A stretch of 64,000 nucleotides of DNA, from contig NZ_CP046276.1 of the NCBI RefSeq assembly GCF_009730595.1, forward strand, positions 682,001-746,000. The letters run 5' to 3'. Shown here in pieces: positions 46,044-57,901 of this stretch (positions are counted from its first letter, which is position 1; each line of letters starts with the position of its first letter). The notes under the pieces are model-generated. The model was not told the origin of the DNA, ran no database searches, and saw only the letters and a list, made by a program, of their open reading frames with translations. The position numbers and the translations under genes were made by a program. The stretch comes from Spiroplasma tabanidicola. Its GTDB lineage: Bacteria; Bacillota_I; Bacilli_A; Mycoplasmatales; Mycoplasmataceae.

Positions 46044-46898
46044 TTAAATCACACTTGTATTTTGGATAAATTCAAGTGCATATGGTGGTTCTGAACTCTT
46101 TTTAAAAGTAGTTAGTAAAATAGATTTTTTATAGTTAGCAATAGCTATATCTTCATCTTTTTGTTGATCAAGATAATTTTTGATTAAGTCTTCATTATGA
46201 CTATAATTTATTAATAATGCATAAGCTTTTGCGTTATTTTCATATAAATTCTTTTTAATTTTGATATTTTTTAAAAATCTTCTTGTAACTCTTTCAGAAA
46301 TTCTTAAAATAGAAATTTTTAAACAAAATCAAAAAATTGATGTAAATAATATTGAAATTAATATTAAAAACGAAATAACTATAATTGTTAAATGAAACTC
46401 ATTTGAAAATAAATATTTTATTCCTGGGAAAATATCTGAAATAAAACTATCTTTTATTCCTTGATTAAAGTCTAATCAGTTATCAAAGCGGAAAAAGTAG
46501 CTAAAGTTCATATTAAAGTTTTTATTGAAATAACTTGAAATATTAAATATATAAAATGAACTTAATGCTAAAAAAGGAACTAAACAGCAAGCCATTTTAA
46601 ATAATATTTTCATATTATCTTTTTTAAAAATTCAAAGATAAGATTTTACAATATTTTGATCAATTAAAAACTTATCAACTAAACGCATTAAAAGAGAAAT
46701 ATATTTAGAAATAAAGTATATTGCTAAAGTTATACCAATTACTAATTTTAAAACTGTAGAGATATAGTAGTCCGTTCTTGTTTTTATTAAAAAGTCAAAA
46801 ACTGGTGTCACAACAAACATTAAAAAACATATAAAAAAGTTTATATATCTTTTAAAGTAATTCTTAAGTTTTAATTTCGTTTGTTTTAAGACTTTCAT
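46044..46898 (-). CDS. Hypothetical membrane protein
   Basis: 284 aa with TGA as Trp. A basic N-terminus (MKVLKQTKLKLKNYFKRY) is followed by about five hydrophobic segments (e.g. INFFICFLMFVVTPVFDFLI, VLKLVIGITLAIYFISKYIS, MACCLVPFLALSSFYIF, TIIVISFLILISILFTSIFW) and a soluble C-terminal tail of about 75 residues. No family recognised. One of a run of minus-strand membrane protein genes (45.5-49.7 kb). Confidence 0.75.
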
Positions 46899-46961
46899 AT
46901 ATTCACTCTCTACATAATTATAATTATTTTACTATATATACCTATTAAATGCTAGTTTTTA

Positions 46962-47846
46962 TTAAATTGCATAAAAATCTAAAAAAATTTGATCATATAC
47001 TCTTTCAATATAATACAATTGCTTGCTAGCTCTTTTAGAAAATTTATTTTTTAATCTCTCTTGTAATAAATTATAGTAACTTGTTCATATATCTTTGTAA
47101 GAATTTAATATTTTTTTGTTTAATTCACCAATATCTTTTGATTCTTGTAAATTTAAATCATCACTATTTAAAGTTACAAAAATACCATTTTTTGAGCTTA
47201 ATTCTACATTTTTACAAGTTAAATTAAGTTGTTTATCTCCTCATTCGATATTTTCAAATAAACTTTCATTTGAATAATATTGATCTTTAACTAATTTTGA
47301 ATAGTTATTTTGAATATTTTTTTTGCTTGTAGTAATAGCGCTTAATGTGTTGATAAATGATGGTACTAATAAAATATTTAAAACTATATTAATTATTGAC
47401 ATTATTAATGTATCTGTATCAGTATTCGTTCCAATTTTTTGAGTTTCATAAAAACATATGATTGCAGTAATGATTACCGAACATATTGTTCAAGTCATGA
47501 ATCAAAGTGGTTGGTAATCCACTTCTCTTCCAACTTTAATTTTATTTTTATCTACTTTTAAAGAATATTCAAAAACTTTTATATATTTAAAGTATACATT
47601 TAGTCCAAATCAATTTATAATAACAAACTTTATAACTAAATAAAAAGTTAAAACTAATATTATTATACTTTCTCATGATTTTGCTCCTTTTTCTATAGCT
47701 ACTCCTTTTGCAATTGCATAAATAAATAAAGAAACAGTTAATAACAATAATATTTGATCAATAATAAAATAAGCAAATTTTATTGGTTTGAATACTAAAA
47801 TATTTTTTATAAATTTTTTTTGATTATTCAATAAAGCTACTTTCAT
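46962..47846 (-). CDS. Hypothetical membrane protein
   Basis: 294 aa from ATG 47846, where AGGGGG stands 6 bp upstream. Four hydrophobic segments at about 30-50, 60-80, 100-125 and 140-165, then a hydrophilic, mostly helical C-terminal domain (LVKDQYYSNESLFENIEWGD... LLQERLKNKFSKRASKQLYY). No family recognised. Organisation (membrane half, soluble C-terminal half) is similar to the neighbour at 46044-46898. Confidence 0.72.
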
Positions 47847-47915
47847 AAATCCCCCTAGTAAAATAATGACCATATTTTTAAATAGTTTTAATAATATATG
47901 TTTATTAATATTTTA

Positions 47916-48278
47916 TTAATTAATATTTTCTTGTTCAAATTTATTCATTTTAGATAGATTTTCAATAGTTTTATCGATTTTTAAAGACACTCTAAAATAA
48001 AACAATCCAAAATCAAGAGCTTTTTTTACTTTAAAATGCTCTATATCTTTTATGTTTTTATTTTTAGTTAAAAACAATGCCCCGCAAACTGAAGAAATTA
48101 ATAACATTATATCAATTACTAGTAATAACGCTATTATTCCTGTCTTCCAACTAGAAAAGTTTTTTCAATTTAACATAAGCACGACTGCTCCTGATATAAA
48201 AAATAATATAAAAAGAAAAATTGAAACTATGAATATTTTTAAAACGGATTTTTTATATTTGTCAACTTTTAATTCCAC
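47916..48278 (-). CDS. Small hypothetical membrane protein
   Basis: 120 aa from GTG 48278 (AAGGA about 11 bp upstream; no ATG in frame fits). Two hydrophobic segments (FIVSIFLFILFFISGAVVL and GIIALLLVIDIMLLISSVCG), then a basic C-terminal helix. Unrecognised. Part of the same run of membrane protein genes. Confidence 0.6.
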
Positions 48279-48369
48279 TTTATAATCATTCCTTTTTTAT
48301 ATTATACAATATTGTCATTAATGATATCAATACTATAAATAAATTTTATCTATAAAAACTCTAAATATA

Positions 48370-49197
48370 CTACATTTCTTGTCGTTTTTTAGCACTTTTA
48401 GATTTTGTTAAATTTTTAACTTTAGTAGAAATTTTTTTTGTAAATTCTTCATATCTATCTCGATATTTATTTTTTAGATAAAATCCTAAATTATTAACAG
48501 ATATTAATAAAAGATGTTGTAGAACAATCCATGTTCCAAAAACCACTATAACTATAAAAATATATAAAGGTACAGAATTAGTTAAAAATAAATCTTCTTT
48601 TTCAAAATCTAAAAACTCATAAGGCCATAGATGAATATCATCTTGCAAATAAATTAAACCTCTAATATAAATATAAAATAAATAACATACAGGATATAAA
48701 CACGATATATAAATATCTCTTTGTTTAATTCATTTTATGTAACTTAATTTTTGTTTACATGATGTTATTGGAAATATTATAAACAAAATTAATGGACATA
48801 TAAAGTGAGTTACAATTGTACATGCGATTTGACTTTTTGAATAAGCACTTAACATGTTTTCTTCAGAAACTAAAGAATAAATAATACCTGCTCAAAAAAC
48901 TAAAAATACAATCATATTTCAGTTCATTAAAGAAAATTTGAAACCTTCTGAAGTAACTCCAACTGGTTTTTTATTATATGAAAATATTTGAAAAAATAAT
49001 CAAACAATTGTCATTATATTAACATGAACTGACATATAGCTCATTAAGTCTTCAAAGTTTCTAGATTTTGGCTGATCATAGTATCAATATTCGTGAAAAC
49101 AACACTCATATACTCCTCAAATTAGAAAACTTAAAAAAAACAATGCTAGAAATAAATAACAATATCAAATTTTACTTTTATAGTATATTTTATTCAT
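48370..49197 (-). CDS. Hypothetical multi-pass membrane protein
   Basis: 275 aa with TGA as Trp. About six hydrophobic segments: IWYCYLFLALFFLSFLIWGV, VNIMTIVWLFFQIF, NMIVFLVFWAGIIYSL, ACTIVTHFICPLILFIIF, YISCLYPVCYLFYIYI and IFIVIVVFGTWIVLQHLLLI; the C-terminus is short and basic. The pattern, with conserved SVHVNIMTIVW and THFICPLILFI, looks like a mollicute-specific family (possibly DUF1600-like), but I cannot verify this. Confidence 0.7.
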
Positions 49198-49272
49198 AAA
49201 TTAATCCTTTTTTAAATTTTTTTTATTATATCATAAATATAAAAAGCAGTGTTTTAAATCTAATTTCCATAT

Positions 49273-49313
49273 AAAGAATAAAAGCAATTAATACTGAATT
49301 ACTTTTATTCTTT
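49273..49313 (-). terminator. Terminator-like hairpin at end of small ORF
   Basis: AAAGAATAAAAG/CTTTTATTCTTT (49273-49284 with 49302-49313); overlaps the stop of the 60-aa ORF. Confidence 0.65.
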
Positions 49314-49487
49314 CATAGAAGTTGAAAATGATAATGTTACATAATATAATATTGAAAATATCAAAAATGATATATAAATATAAATTGTATCTTTTGTAAA
49401 AGGTACAATTATTGGATAAACAATAAACAAAATAATAACAATAGTTGTAAAACAAACAATAATATTAAGGACATTTTTGATTTTCAA
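49305..49487 (-). CDS. Small two-helix membrane protein
   Basis: 60 aa from TTG 49487. Two hydrophobic segments (VLNIIVCFTTIVIILFIVYP and IYIYISFLIFSILYYVTLSF). There is no good Shine-Dalgarno sequence. It starts 7 bp after the stop of another short hydrophobic ORF, so it may be half of a broken gene or a coupled pair. Confidence 0.4.
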   Translation of the reverse strand: MKIKNVLNIIVCFTTIVIILFIVYPIIVPFTKDTIYIYISFLIFSILYYVTLSFSTSMKE

Positions 49488-49493
49488 ACTTTA

Positions 49494-49664
49494 CTAAATA
49501 AAATAAGTATTTAACATTGAAGTTGTTATCGTTAATAACCCTACAATTACAGAAGGAATAATGATAGCTAAGTTTCGTCCAAATAATAATATTGCCAATA
49601 AACTAATAAATCCAAATGAAATAAATATAACTAATTTTGTCTCTCGTATTTTTGATAAATAAAT
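49494..49664 (-). other. Short hydrophobic ORF without a normal start
   Basis: 56 codons, open after a TAA, with only ATT or ATA as possible starts: KLVIFISFGFISLLAILLFG then IIIPSVIVGLLTITTSML and TAG. Probably the remains of a membrane protein gene, possibly one with the following ORF. Confidence 0.35.
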
Positions 49665-49735
49665 TTAATATTAAATATAGTATAGTGCAAAGAAGTGTTA
49701 TTATAAATTTATTTTAATTACTTGCTAATAGAATA

Positions 49736-49766
49736 AAAAAACTGCATTTTATTTATGCAGATTTTT
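49736..49766 (-). terminator. Terminator of the cation ATPase gene
   Basis: CTGCAT/ATGCAG (49742-49747 with 49755-49760) extended by A6 and T6 runs. Confidence 0.85.
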
Positions 49767-49768
49767 TA

Positions 49769-52714
49769 TTATTTTTGTTGTTGTTTTTGTTTTTTTAATT
49801 TTGCTTTTTCTTTTTCAGCTGCAGCAATAGCTTTATCTACTTCTATAAATTCTTTTACTATTTTTTGATTTCTTCTTCAAGGATCTGGGAAATAGTGATA
49901 ACTGACAAATACAACCCCATCAACAAGCAAGATACCAACTGTTGGTAATATTACCAACCCAAAGATAACTGGAAGCATATATCAATGATCAAAGTATTCT
50001 TGAGTATTTAATAAATTTAAAATATTATTATTAATTCCCGGTACAAATAAAGCAATAGCATTTAATGCTGCTGCAATAAATGAAGCTATAATTAATGGTT
50101 TATTTGTTACAAAATTGATTTTTTTACTTGTTTGTCATTGACTTAATTTAATAAAATTCGCAAACAAACAAGGAGCACATGTGATTGTCATAAAAATTGA
50201 AGTTCTTCCATAATCTCCAATTTCAATTTTTAATCCCATTGGTATTTCAGGGTGATTTCGATAAACTTGGAATCAACCTTCTTTCGCTAAAGTCGCAGTA
50301 TCCAAATCTGCATATTTTGCAATATTATCTGGATCATTTTTAAATGTATCTAGTATTTTTTTTAAATGATTTTCATCAACAAACGACATTCCAAAGTAAA
50401 ATGCAGCTATTGAACAAATTGTTAAAAAGAAGATAATTTTCATCATTGAAAACCATATTCCTTTAAATAAGGAGTTTTTACCTTTAATTGGTTTGACTTT
50501 CATTAAACTTGGATCATTATTTCCCATACCAACCGCTAAAGCAATACATGATTCAACTATTAAATTCATTCATAAGATATTTGTAGCTTCTAAAGGAGAA
50601 ACGGTATTTATTGTTGAAAGAATAAATATTGATAAAACGTTTGCTAAGTTAACTCCTAGAATAAAAGTAATAGCTCTTTTGATTTTTGCATAAACGTTTC
50701 TACCTTCATTTACACCTTTAATAATTGTTTCAAAGTTATCATCAATTAAAATAACATCAGCTGCTTGTTTTGCAACATCAGTTCCTGTAATTCCCATTGC
50801 AACACCAATATCTGCTTTTGCCAGTGATGGTGCATCATTTACCCCATCCCCAGTCATACTGGTAATGTTTCCTCTTTTTTGTAAAGCATTAACTATTCTT
50901 ACTTTATGTTCTGGATTAACTCTTGCAAAAACACGAATTTGTTCAATAATGTCAAATAATTGTTCATCATCCATTTCATTTAGTTTTTCAGAACTCATAA
51001 CTTCAGTTTCGTCTTGTGCTAATTCTAAATCTCTTGCAATTGCAAGAGCAGTTACAGCATGATCTCCTGTAATCATAACAACTCTAACACCAGCTTGTTT
51101 TGCTTGACGAACAGCAGAAACTGCAGATTCTCTAACAGGGTCAATCATTGCAACAGCACCTAATAAAGTTAAATCAGATTCTAAATCTTCATTTTGATTA
51201 TCAATTGTTTTATAAGCGAATGCCAAAACTCTTAAAGCATCTCTTGAAAGTTTTTTAGCAATATTTAATAATTCCACTTTATCTTCTTCTGTGATGTCTC
51301 TAATAACATTATCAATCATAATTTTTGAACAACATTTGATTAATTGATCAATTGCTCCTTTTGTAAATACATTATATTTATCATCAATATTATTGACAGT
51401 TGTCATCATTTTTCTTTCACTATCAAAAGGTAATTCATTTACTCTTGAATAAAGTTCTCTTGCTTTTTGTTCATCTAAACCGGTTACTTCTGCAAAATCA
51501 ACTAATGCTAATTCAGTAGGATCCCCAATTCTTTCATCGCCTTCAGTAACTGAGTCATTACATAAAACTAAGGCTTTTAAAAATAAATCCAAATGACGAT
51601 CTTTTTTATGTTTTAAATAATCTTTTGCTTCAGATATTTTATTATCCATAACTAATTTAGTTACTGTCATTTTATTTTGAGTTAAGGTTCCAGTTTTATC
51701 TGTACAAATTACATTAACACTTCCAAGAGTTTCAACTGCTTTAAGTTTTTTGACAATAACATTTTCATCAGCCATTCTTCTAGCGCTTAAACTTAAAGTT
51801 ACTGAAATAATTGCTGCTAAACATTCTGGGATAACTCCAATTGCAAGTGTAATTGCAACCATTAAGTAGTTTGATCATGCAGTTCTGTCTCCAGAGAAGA
51901 ATAATGCAATAAAAATGATTACACCTAATGAAAAGCTTAACAATGCAATAATCATTGTAAAAAATCCTAATTTTTTTTCTAATGGCGTTGCTTCTTCATC
52001 ATTTTCATTAATTGAAGTTGCAATTTTTCCTATTTCAGTGTCAACTCCAACTTTAATAACAATACCAATTGCTCTTCCTGCTGTTGTAAACGTTGACATA
52101 AATCCAATATTTTTCATTTCCGCTAAAATACTTGTACTTATAATTTCTTTTGAAGTTTTTTCAACAGGAACTGATTCTCCAGTTAAAATTGATTCATCAA
52201 TCATCAGTCCGTTCGCTTCAATTATTCTAATTTCTGCAGGAATATATTTTCCCGCTTCTAAAACAACAATATCTCCAACTACCAAACTTGATGCTTCAAC
52301 TTCTTGTTGATTTCCATTTCTTATTACAATTGCTTTTGGTTTTGACAAACTTTTTAAAGCATCCATTGACTTTCTGGCTTTTAATGTTTGAAATGTTTCT
52401 AAAATCGCATCAATAATAACAATCATAAAAATGACAATAAAATCGATAAAGTCTTCTAAGTTCACTTTTCAAGTTGTACCAATTAAAGGAGCAACAACAC
52501 TAATTATTGCAGCTACCATTAATATTATTTGAATAGGTTCAAATAAGGAATGTAAAAAAACTAAATATCATGGTGTAACTTTACCTTGAGGTAGTTCATT
52601 TTTACCATATTTAGTTAAATTGTTTTCAACTTGTATATCATTCAATCCTTTTTTAATATCTGAGTTTAAATTATTTGCTATATCTTTTATACTTTTCGAA
52701 AGATAATCATCCAC
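49769..52714 (-). CDS. P2A-type cation-transporting ATPase (Ca2+-type)
   Basis: 981 aa. Start GTG 52714 with AGGGG upstream; no in-frame ATG precedes LSKSIKDIANNLN. In order: cytosolic N-terminus; first membrane pair; actuator domain with TGES (LMIDESILTGESVPVEK); GVIPECLAAIISVTL, matching the IPEGLxA helix of Ca2+ pumps but with Cys for Gly; phosphorylation site CTDKTGTLTQNK (D339); FTKGAIDQL in the nucleotide-binding domain; MTGDGVNDAPSLAKADIGVA hinge; six C-terminal membrane helices. Length and motifs fit P2A (PMR1/SERCA-like) pumps, which export Ca2+ or Mn2+; ion choice is not certain. The C-terminus is Lys/Gln-rich. Confidence 0.93.
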
Positions 52715-52823
52715 GTTTGTTTAATTCCCCTTTATTTCTTAAAAATCTAGTAAAATTATATCAAATAGAAAATAAATATACAAAAAATATTGTAAAATTA
52801 TTAAATATACAAGGAGGTTTAAA

Positions 52824-53222
52824 ATGTATAAAAACCAAATTGAACAAGCAATTAATTATTTTAAACATCAAATCACAGTTAAAGCAAAAGAAATATTAAT
52901 AGAAACTACAAGAATAAATTTAGAAAATAAATTTAATATAATAACAAATCGTGCATTAATTGCATTTTGAAAAGCAATTCAAATTTTTCCAGATCAAGAA
53001 GATATCAATGTAACACTTACAGCAACAAAAGTAGCAAACGAAATTGAAAGCAGTAGTATGAAAAATCAAATTAATAATTTTACAAGAAGTTATAATAATG
53101 CTGGAGTTGGATTACAAATGGATGAAATTTGTGAATCTGAAGTTGTAAAAATGCTTAATATATTTTTTATATCTGGAAATTGTGATTTAAAAATTCTTAA
53201 TTTTATCTTAAATAACATTTAA
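52824..53222 (+). CDS. Hypothetical protein, 132 aa
   Basis: Starts at ATG 52824 after AGGAGG. The protein is hydrophilic and mainly helical: YKNQIEQAINYFKHQITVKA, then a central FWKAIQIFPDQEDINVTLTA and a C-terminal EICESEVVKMLNIF. No signal peptide, membrane segment or motif I can assign. It is divergent from the ATPase gene across ~110 bp and convergent with the aldo/keto reductase gene across a shared terminator, so it is a single-gene unit. One of few plus-strand genes in the core part. Confidence 0.75.
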
Positions 53223-53246
53223 AAAAGCGCATGGTTGCGCTTTTTT
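53221..53246. terminator. Bidirectional terminator
   Basis: AAAAAAGCGC/GCGCTTTTTT (53221-53230 with 53237-53246) between convergent genes; overlaps the stop of the plus-strand gene. Confidence 0.9.
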
Positions 53247-53252
53247 AAATAT

Positions 53253-54074
53253 CTAAAAGTTAAAATTACTTGGATCTGGTCCATCTCTTTGTTCTTTGAT
53301 TGTTGCAATCAAATCTAAGTCTTCTTTTGTAAGAGTAAAGTCATCAATATTTGCATTTTCTATAACTCTTTGTTTTTTTGAAGATTTTGGAATAATAACA
53401 TAATCATTTAATTCAGCTCACTTTAAACATATTTGTGCTTCTGATTTGTTATATTTTTTTGCTAATTGATTTAATTGTTCAACCTCAAAACATTTTCCTC
53501 TAATTAGAGTTCCTCATGATTCAACAACAATTTCATGTTTTTTACAATAATCTACAAGTTCTTTACAAGTTAAAGCTGGATGCAATTCAAATTGATTAAT
53601 AACTGGTTTAATTTTTGCAACTTTCAATAATTCTTCTAAATGTTCAACTAAAAAGTTACTTACTCCAATTGATTTTACCTTTCCTTCTATTACAGCTTCT
53701 TCTAAAGCTTTTCAACACTCTAGTCTTTTTGGTGTTGGTCAATGAATTAATAATAAATCAATATATTCAATACCTAATTCATTTAAGATTACATCAATTT
53801 CTTTTTTAGTATCTTCATAAGCATGTGAGCTATTTCAAATTTTTGAAGTAATAAAGATGTCTTCTCTTTTTACTCTTGTACTTTTGATAGCTTCCCCTAC
53901 TGCTTTTTGGTTTTTATAAATCATTGCTGTATCAATATGACGATACCCTGCTTCAATTGCCGCTTGCACAGCTTCAAAGATTTCATCTTTTTCTTTTAAC
54001 TGATAAGTTCCAAGACCCATTTGTGGAATATTCAATCCATTGTTGAATTTTATATCTTTTTTTAGAATGCTCAT
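53253..54074 (-). CDS. Aldo/keto reductase
   Basis: 273 aa, typical for the short bacterial AKR5-type enzymes. The catalytic tetrad is visible: D48 and Y53 in HIDTAMIYKN, K78 in ITSKIW, H111 in LLIHWP. GVSNFLVEHL, INQFELHP and IPKSSKKQRVIENANI give the rest of the barrel and the NADPH-binding segment. It reduces aldehydes or ketones (e.g. methylglyoxal or 2,5-diketogluconate-like substrates) with NADPH; the real substrate is unknown. GGAGG lies 8 bp before the ATG. Confidence 0.95.
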
Positions 54075-54122
54075 TTTTTTCCTCCATTCACTAAATATTT
54101 TAGAACAAAAAAATAAAAAGTA

Positions 54123-54950
54123 TTAACTTTTTATTTTTTTAACAAATAAATCTATTTCTGCAGATCCGCTAAATAATGATTCTGGAGGATCTCCATACAT
54201 GGTTGCTTTTAAATGAATGTGGTTATCTATTCCATCATTATTTTTTACTTCATTAATAGAATCAAACTTAAATTTTTGATTTACTAAATCCATAAAATCT
54301 ATTTTATATTCGTCTAAAAATTTTGTTATTTTATGAGTTTTATCACTATAAATTGCTGTCATAATTGAAATGATATCAGCAATTAAATTATTATATTTAT
54401 CTTTATCATTAAGAATTGCATTATAATTTTGACTAGTTATATCCAAACTATATATATCTAGTTTTTTTTGCAAATCATCAATCGGGATTGTATTATTACC
54501 ATACATTGCTTGATATGCTATTTTTGTTTCAACAACATCAGATCAAACTAATTTATCTTTTTGCTTTATAGCATTTGCAGTTTTTACAATTAAGTTTAAT
54601 TCTGGTATCTTATCATTTGTTTCGTAATTATTATAATTAGAAATAGTTGAACTAATTTCTTCATTTGTAAAATTAACATATACTTCTTTTTCAAAAGTTG
54701 GTTCATTTTTCATAGTGTTAGATCATTTAAAATTTTTTTCTTCTTTTAATTTATCCATTACTTTGTTGGCTCTAATTAATGCATAATCACCAGAAATATA
54801 TTTTTTATATTTTATTTCTTTTTCTATTTCATCTATAACAGTATTTTCTGCAATTGATAAACTTCTAGAAGCTTTTTTACAAGCAATAATCGGTTGAACA
54901 TTCACACCAATTAAACTACCAACACTTAAAAACAAAAGCAACTTTTTCAT
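54123..54950 (-). CDS. Putative lipoprotein
   Basis: 275 aa with TGA as Trp. Signal peptide MKKLLLFLSVGSLIGVNVQP, then IIAC with Cys24 as lipidation site. The mature part is acidic and mixed alpha/beta: VDEIEKEI-like helix, EKEVYVNFTNEEISSTISNY, and a C-terminal NHIHLKATMYGDPPESLFSG. No known domain. It has the same overall plan as the other lipoproteins here. AGGTC-type weak Shine-Dalgarno upstream. Confidence 0.78.
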
Positions 54951-55010
54951 TATTTGACCTCCAATTAAGTCTTGTATAATTATACAAAATTTTATTAGTA
55001 TAAATCTATC

Positions 55011-55871
55011 TTATTTTTTAAATTCTTCGACTAATTCTAAAAGTTTTTTACCAACACCATCTTGATCAATTGGTAAAATAACTTCTTTTGCCAATTCTTT
55101 TATACCAGGAATCGCATTTCCTACTGCATAAGTATTTTTAAAATTTCTAAACATTGGATAATCGTTAAATTCGTCACCAAAAACATAAATATTATCTTCA
55201 CTTATTTCCAAATATTTTGCTAAAGCTTTTAATCCTCAATCTTTTCCTGCACCTTTTTTATAAATTTCAATTGTAATTAAATCTTTATAATCAAATTTTA
55301 AAGTTGCTAATTCAAATTTACTTAAAGTTTTCATTGCGCTATTATATTCTTCTTCGCTATAACAACTTACATTTAACGAAGTAAATGAACCTTTTACATT
55401 TTCTTTGATTGCATGATATAATTCATCTCTTGTTTTATAAAAATGAGTTAAGTCATCTAAAGAATTTACAAAATTATGTTTTTCTTGATGATCTTTATCA
55501 GCAAAATGAATTGTTTCTAAAGCATATATTTTTATATCATTTAATAAATAAAAATCAAATCCATTTTCATATAAAACATCTAATATTTCATTACCTTCTT
55601 GATTTGTAAAATGATGTTGAGCAATATATTGATGTGTTTTTGGATCAATTAAACTTGTTCCATTTGTTGTAATAATTGGTAAAGATACATCTAAATCAAT
55701 TGCATGTTGAAGTGCTGAAAAATAATTTCTTCCAGTTACAATTGTAAATGCATTATTAGTTTTTTGCATAAACTCTTTAATTAATTGTTTATTAGAATTT
55801 GTTAAAATGTTTCCTTCTTTTACGATTGTTCCATCAAGATCTGAAGCTGCAACTTTTTTAAATTTACTCAT
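55011..55871 (-). CDS. Cof-type HAD hydrolase, paralogue 1
   Basis: 286 aa. HAD motif I DLDGTI (D11, D13), motif II TTNGTSL, motif III Lys near EIYKKGAGKDWGLKAL, motif IV FGDEFNDYPMF. The Cof/YwpJ (type IIB cap) subfamily removes phosphate from small sugar phosphates or flavin-type substrates. ATG 55871 is preferred to ATG 55877 because AGGA is 9 bp before it. It is followed on the same strand (i.e. preceded in the window by upstream sequence) by a close paralogue at 55941-56798; the two probably arose by tandem duplication. Confidence 0.92.
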
Positions 55872-55927
55872 ATTCATATTTCCTTTTTTATCTTTTATTA
55901 TTTTAAACCTATTTTTATCAATAAAAG

Positions 55928-55957
55928 AAAAAAACATTTATTAAAAAATGTTTTTTT
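55928..55957 (-). terminator. Terminator after HAD paralogue 2
   Basis: AAAAAAACATTT/AAATGTTTTTTT (55928-55939 with 55946-55957) between the two HAD genes; overlaps the stop of the upstream one. Confidence 0.75.
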
Positions 55958-56798
55958 CTTTTAACTCTATTAATTTTTTTCCTACTCCATTATTATTAAT
56001 ATTATCTATTATTTCATTTGCAATACTTATAATTTCAGGAACAGCATTTCCTACTGCAAAATTATTTTTTAAACCCTTAAACATTGGAATATCATTTACT
56101 TGGTCACCAAATACATAAATATCTTGTAAATCAACTTTTAAATAATTTGCAAGCATTTTTAAACCACTTAATTTATTTACATTTGGTTTAAAGTATTCAA
56201 TTGTTGGTTGATCAAAATAAGCAAAAGTTAATTTACTAAAGTTATAACTTTCAAATAATTTTTCAATTTCATCAAACTCTTGTTTTGTTTCATACTCAAT
56301 AAACACTGAATTATAATATTTACAATCTTTTTTGATTCCTTGATATAGTTCATTAAAATCATCATACAAATGATAAATATTTTCATCAATATTACTATTT
56401 TTAAACTTATCTCTTCTAAAGTGTTTATTTCAAATTGAAGTTTTTAAACAAAATATTTGAAAGTCATTTACTACACTAAATCTAATATTATGTTTTAACA
56501 TAATATCTAATATTTTAAAATATTCTTCTTTATTAAAATGTAATGAATCTATTAATGTTTCGCTAACCGGATCAATTAATGATGATCCATTAATTGTAAT
56601 AACAGGTAAAGTTACACCAATATCTTTAATATGATTTTTTGATGAAAAAAATTGTCTTCCTGTTACGACACTAAATGCATTATTAGTTTCTATCATAAAT
56701 GCTTGAATATCTTTTTTTGTTTCTTTTAAAAGTTCATTTTCTTTTGTAATAATAGTTCCATCCAAATCTGAACAAACTATTTTTTTAAAACTTGACAT
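55941..56798 (-). CDS. Cof-type HAD hydrolase, paralogue 2
   Basis: 285 aa. Motif I DLDGTII (D11, D13), motif II TINGSSL, motif III in KPNVNKLSGLKML, motif IV FGDQVNDIPMF. About the same architecture and many identical blocks as the paralogue at 55011-55871 (e.g. NNAFSVVTGR against NNAFTIVTGR, VGNAVPEI against VGNAIPGI). Function: a small-molecule phosphatase of unknown substrate. A TGA Trp lies near residue 123. GAGAGGT lies upstream of the ATG. Confidence 0.92.
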
Positions 56799-56833
56799 GA
56801 ATACCTCTCAACTTAAATATAATATATCATATT

Positions 56834-57421
56834 TTAATTTAAAACAATTTGTTCAATTAAATCAATCGCTTTATCTAAATTAGCTTTATCAACCGATGAG
56901 ATTGATAAAAATATATCATTTTTATCTAAATCTAAGGTTGATTTTACTAATTTTTCGTTTTTTATAATATCATTTTTTTTACATTTATCTTTTTTTGTAG
57001 CGATTATTAAAACTCTAATATTATTTGTTTTAAAAAATTGATATAAACTTATATCATCATTGGTTGGTTTATGTCTTAAATCAACTAATTGACATACTCC
57101 TTTTAAATTACTTCGATTTAAAAGATATTCTTCCATCATTATACCGAAAGCTTCTTTTTGAGAAAAACTGACTCTTGCATAACCATAACCTGGCGCATCA
57201 ACAATGCGATATGCTGAGTTATTAATATCAAAAAAGTTCAACAATCTTGTTTTTCCAGGTGTTGAACTAGTTTTTGCTAATTTATTTTGATTACATATTG
57301 CATTAATAAAGGTCGATTTTCCAACATTACTTCTTCCAACAAAACATATTTCTGGTACATTATCTTCGATTCAATCTTTTTTTGCAGCACCAGATTTCAT
57401 AAACTTAGCTTGTTTTATCAT
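56834..57421 (-). CDS. engB: Ribosome biogenesis GTP-binding protein EngB/YsxC
   Basis: 195 aa, the usual size. G1 motif GRSNVGKST (29-37), switch with SSTPGKTRLLNFF, G3 DAPGYGYARVS, G4 ATKKDK and G5-like SISS. EngB (YihA/YsxC) is an essential GTPase that assists assembly of the large ribosomal subunit. ATG 57421 overlaps the end of the upstream gene by 7 bp, indicating translational coupling. The residue after KKD at position 17 is a TGA Trp. Confidence 0.97.
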
Positions 57422-57753
57422 TTTGAGACTTTTTTTTGTATCCTTTTAATTGGCTTTATTAATTTTTGATACTCTTTTTCAAAAATTTTTTCTTCTTCAG
57501 TACTAGTATCTGGTTCTAAAAGCACTACTTCATAGTAATATCTATTCAATTTATTAACAAAATCGCGTTGTTTTTCTATTTCTTCTTCAATAATTGAGTT
57601 TCTAATGTCATCTTTTTGATATTTTTCTATTAAAGACTCTAAAAGAGATTGCTCCATTTCTAGGTAAGAAAAAAAGTCATCTTTTTTGATTTTCTTTAGG
57701 TTTTTTTTAGAAAAAATTTTTTTTTCTTCTTTATTCAAGAACTTTTCTAACAT
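57415..57753 (-). CDS. Conserved small hypothetical protein, coiled-coil
   Basis: 112 aa, ending VSKW-TAA when TGA is Trp. Highly charged, predicted coiled coil over most of its length (LEKFLNKEEKKIFSKKNLKK, EEEIEKQRDFVNKLNRYYYE, KEYQKLIKPIKRIQKK). No family recognised. Overlapping with the engB start suggests an operon and perhaps a role linked to ribosome assembly, but this is inference from context only. Confidence 0.72.
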
Positions 57754-57901
57754 AAAAACTCACTCCTTTATTTTTCATAATGATTATAGTTTAAAACAAC
57801 AAAAAAACCAAATAAACTATTTAATATAACCCCTATTTATCTAGGTCTTATGAGAAAATAAATATTCTTATTTTTTATAAGATTATTAGAAAATATATAT
57901 A
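57754..57901. other. AT-rich intergenic region
   Basis: About 150 bp upstream of the engB operon; presumably its promoter. No clear boxes. Confidence 0.35.

Noticed and set aside
50865-52310. Plus-strand ORFs opposite the P-type ATPase and other long antisense ORFs (e.g. 10067-10414, 27610-27900)
   Set aside because: They overlap well-supported genes and have no ribosome-binding site or recognisable protein.
55872-55937. N-terminally extended start (MFFSFIDKN...) for the first HAD gene
   Set aside because: The extension has no ribosome-binding site and HAD motif I normally lies close to the N-terminus; the ATG at 55871 fits the paralogue.
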